A DNA stretch of 39,582 nt. Origin: Clostridia bacterium. GTDB taxonomy: Bacteria > Bacillota > Clostridia > Christensenellales > Borkfalkiaceae. Below, in pieces: positions 36,764 to 39,582 of this stretch (position 1 is the first letter of the stretch; the number at the start of each line of letters is the position of its first letter). Made by a program: the position numbers and the translations under genes. Below the pieces are notes generated by a model. The model saw only the letters and a program-made list of their open reading frames with translations. It ran no database searches and was not told where the DNA came from. Location: positions 1-39,582 of the forward strand of contig JAFTPK010000016.1 of the NCBI GenBank assembly GCA_017463325.1. The letters run 5' to 3'.

Positions 36764-37555
36764 TTACCCTTCATTGGGAGAATTGTTTTCGATAGATAAA
36801 GTATTGTATTTTTTTCTATATTGCGTGGGGGTCAAAGAAGTAAGATTTTTGAAATTATGATTAAAAGAGCTAACGCTATCATATCCCAAATCTAAAGAAA
36901 TGTCTAAAATAGACTTTGTTGTGGTACGAAGCATACGTTTTGCATAAACAATTTTTAATTCACTGAGATACTCGATAAGTGTTTTCCCTAAATATTGTTT
37001 AAAAATTCTTGCCAGATGCGTGTAAGAATAAGGCGTATGAGAAGCCAACTCACTTACAGTTTCTTCAAAACAACTGGGATTGTGGAGATAGGTTAAGAAA
37101 TCGTTTAGCCAATCAGGGTAAGCAGTATTGGTATTTAGATTTTGAGAAAATAAAATGGTAATTAGCTGATGAACCATTAACAGTGAAAATTGTTCGTATG
37201 CAATTTTCGAGGCTGATTGGGCAATTAATGCTTGTTTTATGATAGAATCAATGAATGCGCTTTCAAGAAAAAAGTGTAAAGGAGCACTATCTTCCAGATT
37301 GATAGAATACGACTTATAGAAATTAAATAATTTTTCCGCGGTTTCGTTAGGAAAAGTAAAATTGATAAATTCTGTGTTTTTTTCATTGTTAAAGCAATCA
37401 AGGCGATGGCAATCCGAAGGCCTAATTAAACAGGCATATCCAGTAGAGGCAATTTCTTGAAATTCATTAATTGTATGGTTTAATTTGCCTTTTACGACGA
37501 TGAAAATTTCCCAGTGATTGTGTGTATGAAAATAAGGAGATTTCAAGAATACCAA
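36764..37555 (-). CDS. AraC-family transcriptional regulator, possibly N-terminally truncated
   Basis: A protein of up to 263 residues with an N-terminal cupin sensor (FHTHNHWEIFIVVKGKLNHTI) and a C-terminal AraC double helix-turn-helix (PYSYTHLARIFKQYLGKTL, then SILDISLDLGYDSVSSFNHNFKNLTSLTPTQYRKKY). It should bind DNA and respond to a small ligand, unknown here. No ATG start with a ribosome site exists: the frame opens after a TAA with a TTG at 37555, which is exactly opposite the integrase start codon. Normal relatives have several more residues before the cupin, so the 5' end may have been lost when the integrase was joined to it. Confidence 0.82.
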   Translation of the reverse strand: MVFLKSPYFHTHNHWEIFIVVKGKLNHTINEFQEIASTGYACLIRPSDCHRLDCFNNEKNTEFINFTFPNETAEKLFNFYKSYSINLEDSAPLHFFLESAFIDSIIKQALIAQSASKIAYEQFSLLMVHQLITILFSQNLNTNTAYPDWLNDFLTYLHNPSCFEETVSELASHTPYSYTHLARIFKQYLGKTLIEYLSELKIVYAKRMLRTTTKSILDISLDLGYDSVSSFNHNFKNLTSLTPTQYRKKYNTLSIENNSPNEG

Positions 37556-38598
37556 TGAGATTTAGAAAAGATTTTTTAATAGATGGAAAAGTCGTGCATT
37601 GTCAAAAACGGAAAAGCGGTAAAAAGACAATGAATTATATGTTGCGTTATCGCAGGAACGGTTTTAATATTTGCGCGACGAGTAATGATTTGGAGGAGGC
37701 AAAACGTAAATTTATTCAATCAATGCAAAAGGCTGTAAATCAAGAGTCTGCCGTAAAATTTGGCAAGATGAATACGGTACAAACGGATTTTCACGGCTTT
37801 GCGGAGTATTATTTTGAAAAATACCGAAAGCGCAAAGTATCGGAAAAGACGTTCGAAAACGATAAATACCGTTATAAAAATCATTTACAGCCAAGATTTG
37901 GGAAAATGCAGCTTTCGGAAATAACCCCGTACGATTGTCAGGAGTTTTTAGACGGATACGAAAAGCAAGGCAAGCATAAAACCACGCGAGAATTGTATTC
38001 GTTATTGAATTGCATTTTCAAAATGGCAATGGCGCACGGTATCGTTGAAAGAAATCCGTTGGCAGTCGTAATTGTGTTAAAGTACGAAGAAAAACACGGT
38101 AAAGCGTTGACCAAAGAGGAAGAAAAACACGGTAAAGCGTTGACCAAAGAGGAAGAAAAACTTCTTTTAGAAAAATCCAAGGGCTCAAAATATCAGCAAA
38201 TCTTTGCCTTGTCTTTATATACGGGTTTACGCCCAAACGAGCTTTTTACGGCGAAAATAGACGGGAATTTCATCGTTGCCAAGAACTCAAAAAGAAAGGG
38301 CAAAAAAGTGGAATATAAAAAAATACCGATTTCCATAATGCTGAAACCGTACTTGGAGAACGTAGAAAATTTTGAATTTCCTACGCTTGAATATATACGA
38401 AAAGCTTTTAATTAAATCTTACCAAACCATATTTATTACGATTTGCGTACGACGTTTTATACAAGATGCGAAGAGTGTGGTGTCGCACTGCCTGCAAGAG
38501 ACCATTTCGTAGGGCATAGCAGCGGAGTGCTCAATAGCACTTATACGGATTTATCCGACGAATACCTTCTAAAAGAAGGAACAAAACTTGTATGGTAA
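37555..38598 (+). pseudogene. Tyrosine integrase interrupted by an in-frame TAA
   Basis: A phage-type tyrosine recombinase of about 347 residues. The N-terminal arm-binding part and the SAM-like core-binding domain (FHGFAEYYFEKYRKRKVSEKTF onward) precede the catalytic domain, with the first Arg in LYTGLRPNEL. The frame stops at TAA (38413-38415), and without any shift continues with YYDLRTTFYTRCEECGVALPARDHFVGHSS and the nucleophile Tyr in NSTYTDL, ending at 38598. The open part alone lacks the catalytic Tyr, so it cannot cut DNA. A 33-base unit is duplicated in tandem inside it (38086-38151). It lies next to the right att-like repeat. Confidence 0.9.
38086..38151 (+). repeat. Tandem 33-bp duplication inside the integrase
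   Basis: Two identical 33-base units (38086-38118 and 38119-38151), plus ten bases of a third, encode the 11-residue repeat EEKHGKALTKE. The duplication keeps the frame. Confidence 0.95.
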
Positions 38599-38612
38599 GT
38601 GATAGGTGAGTA

Positions 38613-38668
38613 TGTACCAATCGTGCACCAAATTTCACAAAATTTATGTACCAAAACGTGTACCAAAC
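38613..38668. repeat. Right repeats of GTACCAAnnCGTGnACCAAA type
   Basis: TGTACCAATCGTGCACCAAA at 38613-38632 is identical to the left-end copy. A second, diverged unit (GTACCAAAACGTGTACCAAA) starts at 38648. They lie between the integrase and the right att-like repeat, where arm-type integrase sites are expected. Confidence 0.6.
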
Positions 38669-38721
38669 CTGACAAAACTAATGAAAAACGACAGAATAAT
38701 TATACAAAAATGCAAAGAAAA

Positions 38722-38759
38722 ACACGCATTTATGCATATATTCTTGCATAAATGCGTGT
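38722..38759. repeat. 15-bp inverted repeat abutting the right att repeat
   Basis: ACACGCATTTATGCA (38722-38736) pairs perfectly with 38745-38759 around an 8-base loop. It ends one base before the 25-bp repeat. No T-run follows. It could stop the integrase transcript or form part of the recombination site. Confidence 0.8.
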
Positions 38760-38760
38760 A

Positions 38761-38785
38761 TCTGGTGGACGATCAGGGACTCGAA
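38761..38785. repeat. Right att-like direct repeat (tRNA 3' end sequence)
   Basis: Identical over 25 bases to 33377-33401. On the minus strand it continues one step further toward a tRNA, with GGGG before TTCGAGT allowing a wobble T-stem, but no tRNA 5' body follows to the right within the window. Confidence 0.85.
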
Positions 38786-39060
38786 CCCCAATCTAACCTT
38801 AAAAAACGGGCTGTTTTCGTGTGTTTTTACTATAAAAAAGCGCAGTTTTAGCACTTATGCCCCAAATGTGCCCCAAACAGGGAAACATTTTAACGAATAA
38901 CGTGTATTTCCTTATAAAACAAGAGAAAATTGTAATTTTCATGCCCCAAATGAAAAAAATTTTAGCTTCTATTTTTAGATTAAAATTCTAAAAAAATATA
39001 ATATAATTTAAACAAAAGATATAATCAAAAGTGAATAAATGAATAATCTTTGATAACTTT

Positions 39061-39095
39061 TAAAGCTCTACTGTCAGTTCGGTAGGGCTTTTCCT
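39061..39095 (+). terminator. Hairpin upstream of the last gene
   Basis: AAGCTCTAC and GTAGGGCTT pair over nine positions (with G-U pairs) around a 10-base loop, and are followed by TTCCTTT. It could be a terminator or leader structure; the T-run is weak. Confidence 0.5.
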
Positions 39096-39118
39096 TTATA
39101 AAGCTTGGGAGGTGTAGA

Positions 39119-39582
39119 ATGCGCTGTTTAAGGAAATTTCAGTGGATAAAATTGTTTCGTGATAATTTACCCGAAGGAAAAGGAATTCTCGGTTTTTGGG
39201 CGAAATTAGCGGCTTGCGCAGCGTATAGAAACGGAACTTCTTTATATTATGGTTTTGAGAATGAAGTAAAGGCAGGATCTTGGGTTGGCGGAATCGTCGG
39301 GATAAAAAGTATTTTAGGATTAAAGGGTCGCCAAGAGACAATCAAAGTTTTAGACAAGCTCGTACAACTTGGATATATCGAATATGAAATAGAGCAAAAG
39401 ACGAAAAAATTGACTTGCCGCATAGTTGATTTGGTGTTGAATTGTAACGGAGCGGGTTGTGGCTCTGTTTATGCGGTGGACAAGTATGGGTTCTTGTGTA
39501 TTCCAAGGAATATCACCGAACGACTTGTTGAAAAGAATTATAAATTTGAAGAATCAGATGCGTGGTTGGATTTATGGTGTCA
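39119..39582 (+). CDS. Mobile-element-associated hypothetical protein (cut by window edge)
   Basis: An open frame of at least 154 residues starts at the ATG at 39119, with GGGAGGTG upstream, and runs off the window. Visible parts include FRDNLPEGKGILGFWAKLAA, TSLYYGFENEVKAGSWVGGI and YGFLCIPRNITERLVEKNY, ending near ESDAWLDLWC. The sequence looks like conserved proteins found in clostridial conjugative or integrative elements, with a possible winged-helix-like middle (LDKLVQLGYIEYEI). No function is known to me. The composition is AT-rich like the island, and the gene suggests that a second element begins right of the 25-bp repeat. Confidence 0.7.
   Translation, partial: MRCLRKFQWIKLFRDNLPEGKGILGFWAKLAACAAYRNGTSLYYGFENEVKAGSWVGGIVGIKSILGLKGRQETIKVLDKLVQLGYIEYEIEQKTKKLTCRIVDLVLNCNGAGCGSVYAVDKYGFLCIPRNITERLVEKNYKFEESDAWLDLWC

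Larger units (their letters stand above)
33377..38785. mobile_element. 5.4-kb integrated island bounded by 25-bp direct repeats
   Basis: A perfect 25-bp direct repeat with tRNA 3'-end sequence flanks an AT-rich segment. It contains an AAA ATPase/DUF4143 gene, a small antitoxin-like ORF, a metallophosphoesterase, a frameshifted SLOG-like gene, an AraC-type regulator and, next to the right repeat, a tyrosine integrase with a stop codon. Repeats of the type GTACCAAnnCGTGnACCAAA occur inside both ends. The broken integrase indicates that the island can no longer move by itself. Confidence 0.75.
38599..39118 (+). other. Non-coding stretch at the right end of the island
   Basis: No gene is supported. 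It holds two copies of the GTACCAA-type repeat, a 15-bp inverted repeat, the right att-like repeat, a GCCCCAAA-like repeat in two or three copies (near 38858, 38870 and 38942), an AT-rich promoter-like stretch around 39000 and a hairpin before the last gene. Confidence 0.6.

Noticed and set aside
38761..38840. An intact tRNA on the minus strand at the right repeat
   Set aside because: The T-loop, acceptor half and CCA are present, but no D-arm, anticodon arm or 5' acceptor can be found within 60 bases.
38606..38851. 81-codon plus-strand ORF
   Set aside because: It reads through the repeat, the hairpin and the att sequence. The LVDDQGLEP-like peptide is the translated tRNA end, a common artefact.

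Overview
The window looks like a chromosomal segment of an anaerobic, fermentative, low-to-medium GC Gram-positive bacterium (Bacillota, most likely an uncultured Clostridia lineage). The reasons are lipobox-bearing lipoproteins, near-consensus TTGACA/TATAAT promoters, strong GGAGG ribosome sites, a pyruvate formate-lyase system, a flavodiiron protein with rubredoxin, a two-gene SufC/SufB Fe-S system and NADP-type glutamate dehydrogenase. The first 32.5 kb is dense core genome. From about 32.6 kb to the right edge the DNA becomes AT-rich and carries a tRNA gene, integrase, att-like repeats and broken genes, so it is an accessory region.

Layout: 1-4.65 kb, the end of rpoB (with a long acidic tail) and rpoC with its terminator. 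4.67-5.17 kb, a GtrA-family membrane protein. 5.19-8.8 kb, the pyruvate formate-lyase locus: pflA, an overlapping thioredoxin-like gene, pflB with its own promoter, and a separate small gene encoding the glycyl-radical domain. 8.83-10.34 kb, an unrecognised small protein and a metallo-beta-lactamase-fold lipoprotein. 10.37-13.24 kb, a yybP-ykoY-type Mn2+ riboswitch with an overlapping terminator ahead of a P-type cation ATPase, followed by a TcdA-like E1 enzyme. 14.0-16.2 kb (minus strand), metY-metA for methionine synthesis through O-acetylhomoserine. 16.46-23.3 kb, a five-gene oligopeptide/dipeptide ABC transporter operon plus a small membrane protein. 23.37-28.1 kb, a CorC/HlyC-type CBS protein, galE, a YgjP-like metallopeptidase, sufC and sufB. 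28.17-31.06 kb, an M18 aminopeptidase, then flavodiiron protein and rubredoxin. 31.2-32.5 kb (minus), gdhA.

Accessory region: a promoter leads into a decayed copy of a tRNA-Arg and then an intact tRNA-Arg(CCT). Next is a 5.4-kb island bounded by a perfect 25-bp direct repeat that reads, on the minus strand, as the T-loop-to-CCA end of a tRNA. The island carries an AAA/DUF4143 ATPase, a small antitoxin-like ORF, a metallophosphoesterase, a frameshifted SLOG-like gene, an AraC-type regulator and a tyrosine integrase interrupted by a stop codon. A second mobile-element gene runs off the right edge.

The most striking observation is that pyruvate formate-lyase is cleanly split. The 676-residue PflB keeps the Cys-Cys active site but stops where the C-terminal radical domain should begin. 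That domain, with its RVSGYAV glycyl-radical loop, is a complete 77-residue protein from the next gene, with its own ribosome site behind an intergenic hairpin. The arrangement implies an enzyme assembled from a catalytic barrel and an exchangeable radical subunit, which would let oxygen-cleaved radical domains be replaced without remaking the large chain. The 25-bp repeat arrangement also predicts that the complete target tRNA lies to the right of the window, behind a second, tandemly inserted element.
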